The notes: generated by a model not told the origin, from the letters alone. 64,000 bases of DNA from Buttiauxella gaviniae (GCF_040786275.1 NZ_JBFMVT010000002.1:248001-312000), one strand, 5' to 3'. Shown: positions 47,104 through 58,265, counted from the first letter of the stretch. Numbers and translations are program-made.

Positions 47104-48612
47104 TTACTCAGGCTGCAACTTTGTTGGCGGTGCGCTGTGGTAAATTTCATCGGCGTCGGCAAAGCGTTTTTGCATCGACGCACTCGGCGCTTTGCCCAGC
47201 AGGCTGACCACCACAATACCGACGCTACCGAACACGAAGCCCGGGATGATTTCATACAGGCCCAACCAACCGAACTGTTTCCAGACGATAACGGTCAGCG
47301 CACCGATAATCATACCCGCCAGCGCGCCGTTGCGCGTCATGCGTGACCACATGACCGAGAACAGAACCACCGGGCCGAAGGCTGCACCGAAGCCTGCCCA
47401 GGCGTAGCTCACCAGACCCAGCACGCGGTTTTCAGGATTAGCGGCCAGCGCAATAGCGATAAGCGCCACCAGCAACACCATGAAGCGCCCGACCCAAACC
47501 AGTTCGCTCTGCCCCGCATTTTTACGGAAGAACGCTTTATACAGATCTTCAGTAATCGCGCTGGAGCACACCAGCAATTGGCAGCTCAGGGTTGACATCA
47601 CCGCCGCCAAAATCGCAGACAGCAACACGCCCGCAATCCATGGGTTAAACAGCAGTTGTGCCAGTTCGATAAACACACGCTCACTATTCTGGTTAACCGC
47701 TCCCGCAAGCGATGGGTTATTAGAGAAGTAAGCAATACCGAAGAAGCCCACGGCGCACGCACCGCCCAGGCACAGCACCATCCACGTCATACTGATGCGG
47801 CGTGCATTAACGATGGTGTGGTGGGAATCTGCCGCCATAAAACGCGCCAGAATATGCGGCTGACCAAAGTAGCCCAGTCCCCAGCCCATCAGCGAGATGA
47901 TCGCCACAAAGTTCAGGCCTTTCAGCATATCAATGTTTTCAATGCTTTTTTGCTTGATAACCGCCAGTGAATCATCAAAACCGCCGACCGCAATCACCAC
48001 CATCACCGGCGTTAAGATCAGCGCGAAAATCATCAGGCTCGCCTGCACGGTGTCCGTCCAGCTTACCGCCAGGAATCCACCGACAAAGGTATAAATGATG
48101 GTTGCCGCAGCGCCCGCCCAGAGTGCGGTTTCATAGCTCATGCCGAAGGTGCTTTCAAACAGACGCGCCCCGGCCACGATGCCAGAGGCACAGTAGATGG
48201 TGAAGAACAGCAGAATAACTAACGCGGAGATAATCCGCAGGATGCGACTTTTATCTTCGAAACGTCCGGTGAAATAATCTGGCAGCGTCAGCGCATTATT
48301 GTTCACTTCGGTGTGAACACGTAGACGCCCGGCAACCAGTTTCCAGTTAATGTACGCGCCGACCGTCAGGCCAATGGCAATCCAGCTTTCAGAGATACCG
48401 GACAGGAAAATCGCCCCCGGCAGCCCCATCAGCAACCAGCCGCTCATATCTGACGCGCCTGCGGATAATGCAGTGACCACGCTACCCAGGCTGCGACCGC
48501 CCAGGATGTAATCATCAAAGTTTTTGGTAGAACGCCAGGCGATAAACCCAATTAATATCATGCCAAAGATATAAATGAAGAAGGTCACCAGCATTGGTGT
48601 ACTCATGGTCAT
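47104..48612 (-). CDS. putP: Sodium/proline symporter PutP
   Basis: SSS-family Na+/proline symporter of the inner membrane, 502 residues as in E. coli, with 13 transmembrane helices. Family segments include GGRSLGSVVTALSAGASDMSGWL in TM2 (Na+ site, about 38-60) and the conserved RFMAADSHHTI loop. ATG 48612 aligns with E. coli. It is divergent from putA and probably repressed by PutA. Confidence 0.96.
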   Translation of the reverse strand: MTMSTPMLVTFFIYIFGMILIGFIAWRSTKNFDDYILGGRSLGSVVTALSAGASDMSGWLLMGLPGAIFLSGISESWIAIGLTVGAYINWKLVAGRLRVHTEVNNNALTLPDYFTGRFEDKSRILRIISALVILLFFTIYCASGIVAGARLFESTFGMSYETALWAGAAATIIYTFVGGFLAVSWTDTVQASLMIFALILTPVMVVIAVGGFDDSLAVIKQKSIENIDMLKGLNFVAIISLMGWGLGYFGQPHILARFMAADSHHTIVNARRISMTWMVLCLGGACAVGFFGIAYFSNNPSLAGAVNQNSERVFIELAQLLFNPWIAGVLLSAILAAVMSTLSCQLLVCSSAITEDLYKAFFRKNAGQSELVWVGRFMVLLVALIAIALAANPENRVLGLVSYAWAGFGAAFGPVVLFSVMWSRMTRNGALAGMIIGALTVIVWKQFGWLGLYEIIPGFVFGSVGIVVVSLLGKAPSASMQKRFADADEIYHSAPPTKLQPE

Positions 48613-49028
48613 GCAAGTTCTCCAGATTATAGTTTTATCCCGTCACACGTTGAGCTGGCACCGTGATAGCTGCCATTCGAATTATTCAGGGAGTTTAGTA
48701 ATTTCACTTCGCAACTGTTTTAACACATCATTCACAATAAATTCACTGTACAAAAAATAGCTTTTTCCTGGAGGTTGCACTCGCTCACGTTTTTGAGGGT
48801 TGCACCCACAAAGAGTGTTAACCAGGTCAATAATTCGACTTATCAGGCGTCGTGCATCCAGTCGTTTTTCTTATTGATGATTTAACAATTCACTCTTTTT
48901 TCACCTTGCTATCTGGCTCACATTTAACAAGGTTGCACAAAGTTGCAACATGATAGATATTGCTGCGTAACTTCACTCAACCTCTTAATGTTTATCCGCC
49001 TGCTTACGGATAAAAAGGAGTCATCAGC
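48613..49028. promoter_or_regulatory. putP-putA control region with PutA operators
   Basis: 416-bp divergent promoter region. Four GTTGCA sequences, the core of PutA operators, occur at 48774-48779, 48799-48804, 48932-48937 and 48942-48947, all on the plus strand. They fit autorepression of putA and repression of putP by the PutA ribbon-helix-helix domain in the absence of proline. Confidence 0.8.
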
Positions 49029-52000
49029 ATGGCCACCACCATGGGCGTAAAACTCGACGACGCAACCCGCGAGCGCATTAAACACGCCGCTTCACGCATT
49101 GACCGCACACCACACTGGCTCATCAAACAGGCTATTTTTAACTATCTCGAACGCCTGGAAAATAACGACGAATTGCCAGAACTCCCTGCCCTGCTGGCGG
49201 GTGCGGCGAACGAAAGCGAAGAAGCCCCTGCGCACGTTGAAGAGCCTCACCAGCCCTTCCTTGATTTTGCTGAGCAAATTCTGCCCCAGTCCGTAACTCG
49301 CGCGGCCATCACCGCCGCCTGGCGTCGCCCGGAAACGGACGCCGTGCCGATGATTCTTGAGCAGGCGCGTCTTTCCCCTGTTATCGCCGAACAAACCCAT
49401 AAACTGGCTTATCAACTCGCCGACAAACTGCGCAACCAAAAGAGCGCAACCGGCCGGGCAGGCATGGTACAGGGTTTATTGCAGGAATTTTCACTTTCTT
49501 CACAAGAAGGTGTGGCCCTGATGTGTCTCGCCGAAGCACTACTGCGCATTCCTGATAAAGCGACGCGCGATGCGCTAATCCGCGACAAAATCAGCAACGG
49601 TAACTGGCACTCGCACATTGGCCGCAGCCCATCGCTCTTTGTTAATGCGGCCACCTGGGGGCTGTTATTTACCGGTCGCCTGGTTTCCACGCATAACGAA
49701 GCCAGCCTGTCTCACTCCCTGAATCGAATTATCAGCAAAAGCGGTGAGCCATTAATCCGCAAAGGCGTGGATATGGCGATGCGCCTGATGGGCGAGCAGT
49801 TCGTGACCGGTGAAACCATCGCCGAAGCGCTGGCAAACGCCCGCAAGCTGGAAGAAAAAGGCTTCCGCTACTCCTACGATATGCTGGGCGAAGCGGCGCT
49901 GACCGCCGCCGATGCGCAGGCTTACATGGTCTCTTATCAGCAGGCCATCCACGCCATTGGCAAAGCCTCTAACGGGCGCGGAATCTACGAAGGCCCGGGG
50001 ATTTCCATCAAACTTTCCGCGCTGCATCCGCGCTACAGCCGCGCACAGTACGATCGCGTCATGGAAGAGTTATATCCGCGCCTGAAATCCCTGACGCTGC
50101 TGGCACGCCAGTATGACATCGGGATTAATATCGACGCCGAAGAGGCGGATCGTCTGGAGATCTCCCTCGATCTGCTGGAAAAACTCTGCTTCGAGCCGGA
50201 ACTTGCAGGCTGGAACGGCATTGGCTTCGTGATCCAGGCGTATCAAAAACGCTGCCCGTTCGTGATTGATTACCTGGTTGATTTAGCCTCGCGCAGCCGT
50301 CGCCGCCTGATGATCCGCCTGGTTAAAGGTGCATATTGGGACAGCGAAATCAAACGCGCCCAGATGGACGGCCTGGAAGGTTACCCGGTTTACACGCGTA
50401 AGGTTTATACCGACATCTCTTACCTGGCCTGCGCGAAAAAACTGCTGGCGGTACCGAATCTGATTTACCCGCAGTTTGCCACCCACAACGCTCATACGCT
50501 GGCGGCAATCTACAACCTGGCGGGGCAAAACTACTACCCAGGGCAGTATGAATTCCAGTGCCTGCACGGCATGGGTGAGCCGCTTTACGATCAAGTGGTC
50601 GGCAAAATAGCGGACGGCAAACTCAACCGCCCTTGCCGCATTTATGCCCCTGTCGGCACACACGAAACGCTGCTCGCCTATCTGGTGCGTCGCCTGCTGG
50701 AAAACGGGGCGAACACGTCGTTTGTTAACCGCATTGCCGACAATACGCTACCGCTCGACGAACTGGTTGCCGATCCGGTCACCGCCATCGAAGGTATTGC
50801 GGGCAAAGAGGGCCAGCTCGGCCTGCCGCATCCAAAAATTCCGTTGCCAAAAGAGTTGTACGGTGCCAATCGCACCAACTCCAGCGGTCTGGATTTGGCG
50901 AACGAACATCGCCTGGCGTCCCTCTCCTCTGCCCTGCTTAATAGCGCAGCACAAAAATGGCAGGCGCTGCCGATTCTGGAAAACGCCGTTGTCGCGGGCG
51001 ATTTGGTCGCGGTGAAAAACCCGGCAGAGCCGAATGACGTGGTAGGTTTCACCCGCGAAGCAACAGCCGAAGAAGTTTCCCGGGCGCTGGAAAGCGCGGT
51101 GAACAACGCGCCAATCTGGTTCGCCACTCCGCCGCAGGAACGCGCCGCGATCCTTGAACGCGCGGCGATCATTATGGAAGGCCAGATGCAGCAGCTCATT
51201 GGCATTCTGGTGCGCGAAGCTGGTAAAACCTTCAGCAATGCCATTGCAGAAGTGCGCGAGGCGGTGGATTTCCTGCATTACTACGCAGGCCAGGTGCACG
51301 ATGATTTCGATAACGAAACGCACCGCCCGCTCGGGCCGGTAGTATGTATCAGCCCGTGGAACTTCCCGCTGGCGATCTTCACCGGCCAGATTGCCGCCGC
51401 CCTTGCGGCAGGCAATAGCGTGCTGGCAAAACCGGCTGAACAAACCCCGCTGATCGCCGCTCAAGGTATCGCCATATTGCTGGAAGCCGGTGTGCCCGCA
51501 GGCGTCGTGCAACTCCTGCCTGGCCGGGGTGAAACCGTCGGGGCACAACTGACCGGCGACAAACGCGTGCGCGGCGTGATGTTTACCGGCTCCACCGAAG
51601 TCGCCACGCTGCTGCAACGTAACATTGCTGACCGCCTTGATCCCCAGGGTCGCCCGACGCCGCTGATTGCCGAAACCGGCGGTCTGAACGCGATGATCGT
51701 GGATTCCTCGGCATTGACCGAACAAGTGGTGGTCGATGTTGTGGCGTCGGCATTTGATAGCGCCGGGCAACGCTGTTCTGCCCTGCGCGTGCTGTGTATT
51801 CAGGAAGATGTCGCCGAGCACACGCTGCAAATGCTGCGCGGGGCCATGGCGGAATGCCGCATGGGCAACCCAGGCCGCCTGACTACCGACATCGGCCCGG
51901 TTATTGACGCGCAAGCGAAAGAGAATATTGAGCAACACATCCAGACGCTGCGCAGCAAAGGCCGCAAAGTGTTCCAGGCCGCACGCGATAACAGCGTGGA

Positions 52001-52988
52001 TGCCAAAGAGTGGCAGAGCGGGACGTTTGTCGCGCCAACGCTGATTGAGCTGGAAAGTTTCGATGAGATGCAAAAAGAGGTGTTTGGCCCGGTGCTGCAC
52101 GTGGTTCGTTACAACCGCAGCAATCTGGACGCGCTGATCAACCAAATCAACGCCGCCGGATACGGCCTGACGCTCGGCGTGCACACCCGTATTGATGAAA
52201 CTATCGCGCAGGTGACCGGCTCCGCCCACGTCGGCAACATGTATGTGAACCGCAATATGGTGGGCGCAGTTGTTGGGGTTCAGCCGTTTGGCGGCGAAGG
52301 GTTATCCGGCACCGGCCCGAAAGCGGGTGGCCCGCTGTATCTGTATCGCCTGCTGGCAAACCGCCCGGACAGCGCCCTGCAAACCACGCTCAATCGCCAG
52401 GATGCTGAATTGCCGGTAGATACCACGCTTAAAGCAAGCCTTCAGGAAGCCCACCAGGCGTTGGCACAATGGTCAGCGAATAAAGGCGAGCTGAAAGCGG
52501 TGTGCGAACGTTTCGCCCAACTGGCACAAAGCGGCACCCTGCGTCAGTTACCGGGGCCAACCGGGGAGCGTAACACCTACGCGTTAATGCCGCGGGAGCG
52601 AGTGTTGTGTATCGCGGATAACGAGCAAGATGCGCTGGTGCAACTGGCCGCCGTCACAAGCGTTGGCAGCCGTGCGTTGTGGGCTGATGACAAACTGCAT
52701 CGTGATCTGGTCAAAGCCCTTCCGTCACGGGTGCAAAAGCAGATCGATTTTGCCAAAGAAGATGCGCTGCTAAGCACATCGTTTGATGCGGGGATGTATC
52801 ACGGTGATTCCGACCAGCTACGCGTGTTATGTGAAAAAGTCGCAGCCCGTGATGGCGCGATTGTTTCGGTGCAAGGTTTTGCACGGGGTGAAACGAATCT
52901 GTTGCTGGAGCGTTTGTACGTTGAGCGTTCGCTGAGTGTGAATACTGCGGCGGCAGGCGGTAACGCCAGTCTGATGACAATCGGCTAA
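49029..52988 (+). CDS. putA: Trifunctional PutA: repressor, proline dehydrogenase, P5C dehydrogenase
   Basis: 1319 residues (E. coli 1320). Residues 1-47 are the ribbon-helix-helix DNA-binding domain (MGVKLDDATRERIKHAASR). About 260-570 is the FAD-dependent proline dehydrogenase barrel (GPGISIKLSALHPRY and the later LVKGAYWDSEIK). About 650-1130 is the NAD-dependent P5C dehydrogenase, with SPWNFPLAIF and the catalytic Cys in SAGQRCSALR (about 917). The C-terminal domain completes the channel. It oxidises proline to glutamate at the membrane. Confidence 0.97.
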   Translation: MATTMGVKLDDATRERIKHAASRIDRTPHWLIKQAIFNYLERLENNDELPELPALLAGAANESEEAPAHVEEPHQPFLDFAEQILPQSVTRAAITAAWRRPETDAVPMILEQARLSPVIAEQTHKLAYQLADKLRNQKSATGRAGMVQGLLQEFSLSSQEGVALMCLAEALLRIPDKATRDALIRDKISNGNWHSHIGRSPSLFVNAATWGLLFTGRLVSTHNEASLSHSLNRIISKSGEPLIRKGVDMAMRLMGEQFVTGETIAEALANARKLEEKGFRYSYDMLGEAALTAADAQAYMVSYQQAIHAIGKASNGRGIYEGPGISIKLSALHPRYSRAQYDRVMEELYPRLKSLTLLARQYDIGINIDAEEADRLEISLDLLEKLCFEPELAGWNGIGFVIQAYQKRCPFVIDYLVDLASRSRRRLMIRLVKGAYWDSEIKRAQMDGLEGYPVYTRKVYTDISYLACAKKLLAVPNLIYPQFATHNAHTLAAIYNLAGQNYYPGQYEFQCLHGMGEPLYDQVVGKIADGKLNRPCRIYAPVGTHETLLAYLVRRLLENGANTSFVNRIADNTLPLDELVADPVTAIEGIAGKEGQLGLPHPKIPLPKELYGANRTNSSGLDLANEHRLASLSSALLNSAAQKWQALPILENAVVAGDLVAVKNPAEPNDVVGFTREATAEEVSRALESAVNNAPIWFATPPQERAAILERAAIIMEGQMQQLIGILVREAGKTFSNAIAEVREAVDFLHYYAGQVHDDFDNETHRPLGPVVCISPWNFPLAIFTGQIAAALAAGNSVLAKPAEQTPLIAAQGIAILLEAGVPAGVVQLLPGRGETVGAQLTGDKRVRGVMFTGSTEVATLLQRNIADRLDPQGRPTPLIAETGGLNAMIVDSSALTEQVVVDVVASAFDSAGQRCSALRVLCIQEDVAEHTLQMLRGAMAECRMGNPGRLTTDIGPVIDAQAKENIEQHIQTLRSKGRKVFQAARDNSVDAKEWQSGTFVAPTLIELESFDEMQKEVFGPVLHVVRYNRSNLDALINQINAAGYGLTLGVHTRIDETIAQVTGSAHVGNMYVNRNMVGAVVGVQPFGGEGLSGTGPKAGGPLYLYRLLANRPDSALQTTLNRQDAELPVDTTLKASLQEAHQALAQWSANKGELKAVCERFAQLAQSGTLRQLPGPTGERNTYALMPRERVLCIADNEQDALVQLAAVTSVGSRALWADDKLHRDLVKALPSRVQKQIDFAKEDALLSTSFDAGMYHGDSDQLRVLCEKVAARDGAIVSVQGFARGETNLLLERLYVERSLSVNTAAAGGNASLMTIG

Positions 52989-53009
52989 ACTCATGTAGAT
53001 TAAACACTA

Positions 53010-53080
53010 TCTGGTGGATGGCGCTTATCCGCTCTACAAAGGCCTTTTGTAGGCCGGGTAAGCGCAGCGCCACCCGACAT
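53010..53080. repeat. REP pair (BIME) after putA
   Basis: Two inverted REP-type units: TGGTGGATGGCGCTTATCCGC at 53010-53031 and GTAGGCCGGGTAAGCGCAGCG with ACCCGAC at 53048-53077. The GCGCTTATCCG/GGGTAAGCGC arms match E. coli REP sequences. It lies between putA and the next gene, 20 bp before the latter's start. Confidence 0.8.
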
Positions 53081-53098
53081 TAAGGGGAGTTCTCTGAC

Positions 53099-53491
53099 AT
53101 GAAACGCGTGTGTTTACTGCTTTCCGGCTTGTTGTTATCCGCAGGTGCGCTGGCCGATAGCTGTGACTCAGCCACTTCGCAGGCAAGTCTTAATGAGTGC
53201 TACGGCAACGAATATAAAAAGCAGGATGTTTTGCTTAATCAGACCTACCAGCAAGCGATGAAACTCGCCACTGACACCCAGAAAACTCAGTTAAAAGCGG
53301 CGCAAAATGCATGGATTGCTTTTCGCGACGCCGACTGTGCTTTTTTAACTTCCGGGGCTGACGGGGCGTCCGTCGCGCCGATGGTTCACGCGCAATGCAT
53401 GGCCGATAAAACCCGCGAGCGCAACGAGTTATTGAAAAGCACGATGCATTGTGAAGAAGGGGATGTGAGCTGCGTTTTCCCTCCGCGTTAG
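53099..53491 (+). CDS. LprI-like (DUF1311) secreted protein
   Basis: Exported protein of 130 residues: signal peptide 1-19 (ending ALA), then the DUF1311/LprI pattern DSCDSATSQASLNECYGNEYKKQD, LNQTYQQAM and AQNAWIAFRDADCAF. Six cysteines suggest disulfides. Members of this family include lysozyme-inhibitor-like proteins, but the function here is unknown. It is convergent with rutR, and the two stop codons overlap (53488-53491). Confidence 0.82.
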   Translation: MKRVCLLLSGLLLSAGALADSCDSATSQASLNECYGNEYKKQDVLLNQTYQQAMKLATDTQKTQLKAAQNAWIAFRDADCAFLTSGADGASVAPMVHAQCMADKTRERNELLKSTMHCEEGDVSCVFPPR

Positions 53492-54132
53492 CGAACCCGA
53501 ATCCCTTCGATAATCATCCGCTGCACGTTTTCCACCGTGCGGCGGAAAAATTCTTCATCGTTTAAATTACTCCCGGTCACCGCTTCCACCTGGCTTGCAA
53601 AGTCGGCGTAGTGCTGCGTGGTTGCCCACAGCATGAAGATCAAATGGTGCGGATCCACTTCCGCCAGTTTGCCGCTCTCAACCCAACCGGCAATGATCGC
53701 CGATTTTTCGTCGATCAATGATTTCAAATCACCCGTCAGTTCAGCTTTCAGGAGCGGTGCGCCCTGCAACATTTCCAGGCAGAATAACCGCGAGGCCTGC
53801 GGGTAATCGCGGGAAACCTCAAGTTTCAGGCGGATATATTCGCTTATTGCCACCAGCGGCTGTAAATCTTCACGGAACGCTCGCAGCGGCGCGAGCCAGA
53901 TATCCAGAATTTGTTTGAGCACCGCAATATAGAGCGCTTCTTTGGACGGGTAATAATAGAGAAGATTGGTTTTAGACAGTTGCGCGCGCTCGGCTATCTG
54001 TTCAATCGTGGTGCCGTGGATGCCAAACTGGGAGAAAAACTCCAGCCCGGCGGATAAAATAGCCTGCTTTTTCGCCGCAACGGCGCGAACACGCCGCCCG
54101 GTCTCTTTTGATGCTGCCACACCTTGTGCCAT
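53488..54132 (-). CDS. rutR: TetR-family pyrimidine regulator RutR
   Basis: Uracil/thymine-responsive TetR regulator of 214 residues (E. coli 212). The HTH reads TTIEQIAERAQLSKTNLLYYYPSKEALY, and the ligand domain keeps PQASRLFCLEMLQGAPLL and LIFMLWATTQHYADF of RutR. In E. coli rutR is divergent from rutABCDEFG. Here the gene upstream is an EamA transporter and no rut genes are present, so its targets are presumably elsewhere. Confidence 0.92.
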   Translation of the reverse strand: MAQGVAASKETGRRVRAVAAKKQAILSAGLEFFSQFGIHGTTIEQIAERAQLSKTNLLYYYPSKEALYIAVLKQILDIWLAPLRAFREDLQPLVAISEYIRLKLEVSRDYPQASRLFCLEMLQGAPLLKAELTGDLKSLIDEKSAIIAGWVESGKLAEVDPHHLIFMLWATTQHYADFASQVEAVTGSNLNDEEFFRRTVENVQRMIIEGIRVR

Positions 54133-54203
54133 GCGCCCTCTCTTTATTCTATTTTGCCGCTCAGGATAGCAAAACCGCCCGACGACAACGATCGGTTTGC
54201 CAT

Positions 54204-55133
54204 TCAGGTGCGCACTTCTTCATCAGGTAGCGACGATAGCGCCGCTTTTTTGCGCTTACGTTTAAGTTTTAGCTCGCTTACCAGAACACCAAGCACAATT
54301 AGCGCCCCGCCTAGCAACGCCAGGGCGGGTAACCGCTCCCCGGCGATACGGCCAAAAACGCCTGCCCAGACGGGTTCGCCGGTGTAAATCACCGTCGCCC
54401 GCGTCGGCGAAACGCTGCGCTGCGCCCAGTTCATTGTCACCTGAATAATGGCGCTAAAAATCCCCAGCCCCAGGGCAATGCCCAGTAAACCTGGGGTAAA
54501 AGCCGGTACGCTTTCACCTGCGGGGATCATAGTTGCAAAAGCGACGATTGAGGCGGTGGCAAGCTGCACGATGGTGACGCGCTTAATATCCACTTTGCCT
54601 GCCCAGCGGCTTATCAGAATAATTTCTGCGGCAATCGCAAGAGCGCTAATCAGCGTGATGATTTCACCTGCGCCCAGAGTGAGCGATGTGCCGTTCGGCC
54701 CGGCAAGGAAGATCAGGCCGACAAAAGCCAGCAACACGCCCACCCAGGACATAATCCCCGGCATTTTACCGAGGCAAACCCACTGCAACACCGGCACCAG
54801 CGGGACGTACATCGCAGTAATAAACGCCGATTTACTGCTCGGAATGCTCTGCAATCCCCAGGTCTGCATGCTGTAACCGATGGCAATCGAGATGCCAATC
54901 AATACGCCCGCTTTCACTTCCAGCCACGTCAGGCCGCGCAGCGATTTTACCGACAACAGCCCAACCGCCAGCGCCGCCGTAGCAAAACGCAACCCGACGA
55001 AGAAAAAAGGCCCGCTCAGGGTCATGGCGTATTGCACCGCAAGGAATGTTCCACCCCAAAACATGGTGATCAAAATAAGAATGGCTTCTTGAGGTTTTAC
55101 GGCAAGTTGATAACGGCGCAATAAAGCAAACAT
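54204..55133 (-). CDS. EamA/DMT-superfamily transporter
   Basis: Inner-membrane transporter of 309 residues with about ten helices in two EamA repeats (first FWGGTFLAVQYAMTLSGPFFFVGLRF, second from about 150) and a basic tail ELKLKRKRKKAA. I do not recognise a specific substrate. ATG 55133 is chosen since the longer frame to 55253 would start inside a terminator hairpin; the ribosome site is weak. It is upstream of rutR on the same strand, 71 bp apart, in the place where E. coli has the rut operon. Confidence 0.82.
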   Translation of the reverse strand: MFALLRRYQLAVKPQEAILILITMFWGGTFLAVQYAMTLSGPFFFVGLRFATAALAVGLLSVKSLRGLTWLEVKAGVLIGISIAIGYSMQTWGLQSIPSSKSAFITAMYVPLVPVLQWVCLGKMPGIMSWVGVLLAFVGLIFLAGPNGTSLTLGAGEIITLISALAIAAEIILISRWAGKVDIKRVTIVQLATASIVAFATMIPAGESVPAFTPGLLGIALGLGIFSAIIQVTMNWAQRSVSPTRATVIYTGEPVWAGVFGRIAGERLPALALLGGALIVLGVLVSELKLKRKRKKAALSSLPDEEVRT

Positions 55134-55214
55134 GAAAATACCAGAACAAACGGGAATAAAGAGAGGGGTACTAGTTTGCGGGTTGGCGTGAAACGCTGCA
55201 ATGGGAGGGGCAAA

Positions 55215-55242
55215 ATAAAACCGCCGGTACAGACCGGCGGTT
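55215..55242 (-). terminator. ymdF terminator
   Basis: Perfect 10-bp stem AACCGCCGGT/ACCGGCGGTT with a 4-nt loop, followed on the minus strand by TTTATTTT; 63 bp after ymdF. Confidence 0.88.
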
Positions 55243-55304
55243 GGGAGTTGCAATTAGCTATCTAAGATGATTCACCGATACTCAGCGAATTGCGGGTCAC
55301 CAGG

Positions 55305-55481
55305 TTATTTGCTGCTACCTTTACCGTGGCTATTTTTACCCCCTTTTTGGCCTGCTTCTGAGGCACGTTGCGGGTCATTTTTGAAGTTCCCGCCACTGTG
55401 CTGGCCACCTTTACGACCTGCTTCTGATGCTCTTTCACGGTCTTCAGCGAAATTACCTGACCCACCACGATGGTTTGCCAT
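55305..55481 (-). CDS. ymdF: YmdF, con-10/KGG-repeat stress protein
   Basis: Very hydrophilic small protein of 58 residues, almost identical to E. coli YmdF. It has two KGG motifs: RASEAGRKGGQHSGGNF and RASEAGQKGGKNSHGKG. This family is linked to general stress and is usually RpoS-controlled. ATG 55481 with GAGGTTAG upstream gives the MANHRGGSG start; the longer frame from 55526 is not supported. Confidence 0.93.
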   Translation of the reverse strand: MANHRGGSGNFAEDRERASEAGRKGGQHSGGNFKNDPQRASEAGQKGGKNSHGKGSSK

Positions 55482-56541
<1,060 letters not shown>

Positions 56542-56561
56542 ATGACGTTCTGGAGGAGTAC

Positions 56562-56789
56562 ATGCAGAATCAACAATCAAAAACTCATCACGTAGGTGAG
56601 TGGGCGAGTTTGAGAAACACGTCTCCTGAAATAGCCGAGGCTATTTTTGAAGTGGCGAAGTACGACGAAAAAATGGCTGAAAAAATTTGGGAAAATGGTA
56701 GCGATGAAGTGCTGTCGTTGGCTTTTGAAAAAACCGACAAAGATTCGCTGTTTTGGGGGGAGCAAACCATCGAGCGGAAAAACGTCTAG
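56562..56789 (+). CDS. yccJ: YccJ, small conserved protein
   Basis: 75-residue acidic protein like E. coli Ycc[35 protein letters not shown] is the conserved core. No function is established to my knowledge. It follows wrbA by 20 bp with GGAGG before the ATG, and is expressed with it in E. coli. Confidence 0.93.
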   Translation: MQNQQSKTHHVGEWASLRNTSPEIAEAIFEVAKYDEKMAEKIWENGSDEVLSLAFEKTDKDSLFWGEQTIERKNV

Positions 56790-56803
56790 TTGGCCCCCAA
56801 ACG

Positions 56804-56825
56804 CCTCCCCCTCGCAAGGGGGAGG
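56804..56825. repeat. C/G-rich palindrome after yccJ
   Basis: Nine-bp perfect stem CCTCCCCCT/AGGGGGAGG with loop CGCA between the convergent yccJ and agp genes. No T-run, so at most a weak terminator. It resembles the palindrome at 43505-43589. Confidence 0.55.
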
Positions 56826-56851
56826 TCGGGAGCGGGTCATCAACCCCGCCC

Positions 56852-58093
56852 CTATTTCACCGTCTGCCCCAACACCTCGGTAAATTTATCCCACGGGCAA
56901 AAACCATCCACATCCGTCGGGCAACCGTTGAGCTGAAGCGTCACACGTTGCGGCGGCTGTTGCAGGCTTAGTACATCCGCCCGGCGCAACTGTTCAGTGC
57001 TTTGATACACATATTCCACCTTCATCAAATCACGATTCGTGTTGGCGTCATGCCAGCGCTGGAACATAATTTTGCCGCCGATTGGCGTACGCTCGTATTG
57101 CTCCGGCAACTGATAAGGTTTGAAATCCAGCGCGGTGAGCAACGATGCGATGTTGGAATCATGCCCTACCAGCAGGGTGATTTTCGGCCCCCGGGTATCA
57201 CTTCCCGCCAGCGCTTTCTGAATGTATTTAATCAGCGGCGCGGCAACGTTGCGAGCCACCTCCGGCGAAGTAAATAACGTATCCTGATAACTATTCTTCA
57301 ACTGGGATAACACGCGCCATTGCTGATCGGTTTTGATCTGCCCCCAGGCGACGTTATCGAGCGGGAATCCTTCGTAATACTGCAACGTAAACGCATCCAC
57401 CAGCGAGTTACCCACTTTTAGCGGGCCGCTTACGCCGGGCTCTTCCGTCGCGTTGGCGCTGAATTTATCGTGCTCTGCCGTTAAATCGCACTGCTGTTTT
57501 TCTTTGCAACTGGGCGAATCATTGAACGCCACGATCTGCTCAAGAAGTTTGTAGCTGTCATCGAGTTTGAAGTGCTCGCGCTGGGTTTCCATCGCCTTCA
57601 GCGCTTCTTGCTTAAACTCTGGCGAATCATTGGTGATAACCGGGTTAAACGTGGGATCCATAGTGCCCATTTTTTCCTGGTGATGGACAGGCACATCACA
57701 GCCGGGGAACGCACCGGTGATAAAGAACTGCGCCGTTGCAACGGTGCGCTGCAAACTGTTGGCGTAGGCATAGACACTTTGCGGCGTCGGGCATTCACCG
57801 CTTTTCACCAGCCCCTGTTGAGCAAGCCATTCGCGCAGATAATGCCCCATATAGACTTCCAGCACGCCGCCTTTGGTGGTGAGCTGGCCGCCGGGGACAT
57901 CCCACTCCGGCCAGGATTGCGCGGTAGACTGTTCCAGGACGCTGCCGTTGTTGGCAAGCGGCGCGCGCAAGTTATGGCGACTCATTAAGAGAACTTGTTG
58001 AAGCTGATAACCCTGTGGCGTCGTGTCGGCCTGCGTCATCGCCGGGGCGAGAAAAGCCATTGCCAGTAATGCCGCGATCGTTTTTTTATTCAT
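56852..58093 (-). CDS. agp: Periplasmic glucose-1-phosphatase Agp
   Basis: Histidine acid phosphatase of 413 residues (E. coli 413) hydrolysing glucose-1-phosphate in the periplasm. Signal peptide 1-22 (ending TQA), phosphohistidine motif [10 protein letters not shown] (about 38-47), proton-donor region LVGHDSNIA near 309 in place of the usual HD pair. Six cysteines match the disulfides of the family. It is convergent with yccJ, as in E. coli. Confidence 0.96.
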   Translation of the reverse strand: MNKKTIAALLAMAFLAPAMTQADTTPQGYQLQQVLLMSRHNLRAPLANNGSVLEQSTAQSWPEWDVPGGQLTTKGGVLEVYMGHYLREWLAQQGLVKSGECPTPQSVYAYANSLQRTVATAQFFITGAFPGCDVPVHHQEKMGTMDPTFNPVITNDSPEFKQEALKAMETQREHFKLDDSYKLLEQIVAFNDSPSCKEKQQCDLTAEHDKFSANATEEPGVSGPLKVGNSLVDAFTLQYYEGFPLDNVAWGQIKTDQQWRVLSQLKNSYQDTLFTSPEVARNVAAPLIKYIQKALAGSDTRGPKITLLVGHDSNIASLLTALDFKPYQLPEQYERTPIGGKIMFQRWHDANTNRDLMKVEYVYQSTEQLRRADVLSLQQPPQRVTLQLNGCPTDVDGFCPWDKFTEVLGQTVK

Positions 58094-58212
58094 CCCTTCA
58101 TCCTCAAGATGTTAGTGCATAGCGTAATAACCGCCTAAGACGCATTCAGTGTGGCAGAAAAATCAGCCTTCACCTTTTGAGCCGATCGCAAAACCGCATG
58201 ATGATGAAAGAA

Positions 58213-58240
58213 GCGCTGCGCACAAATAAACGGGCAGCGC
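58213..58240 (-). other. Hairpin at the end of the lateral flagellar operon
   Basis: Stem GCGCTGC/GCAGCGC with a 14-nt loop, 26 bp after the last flagellar-region gene. On the minus strand only TTCTTTC follows, so termination would be weak. Confidence 0.4.
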
Positions 58241-58265
58241 GTTATAAAAAAACAGTAAACCGGTA

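Noticed and set aside
50748-52229. 493-codon minus-strand frame opposite putA
   Set aside because: Mirror of the highly conserved P5C dehydrogenase; no ribosome site or homology seen.
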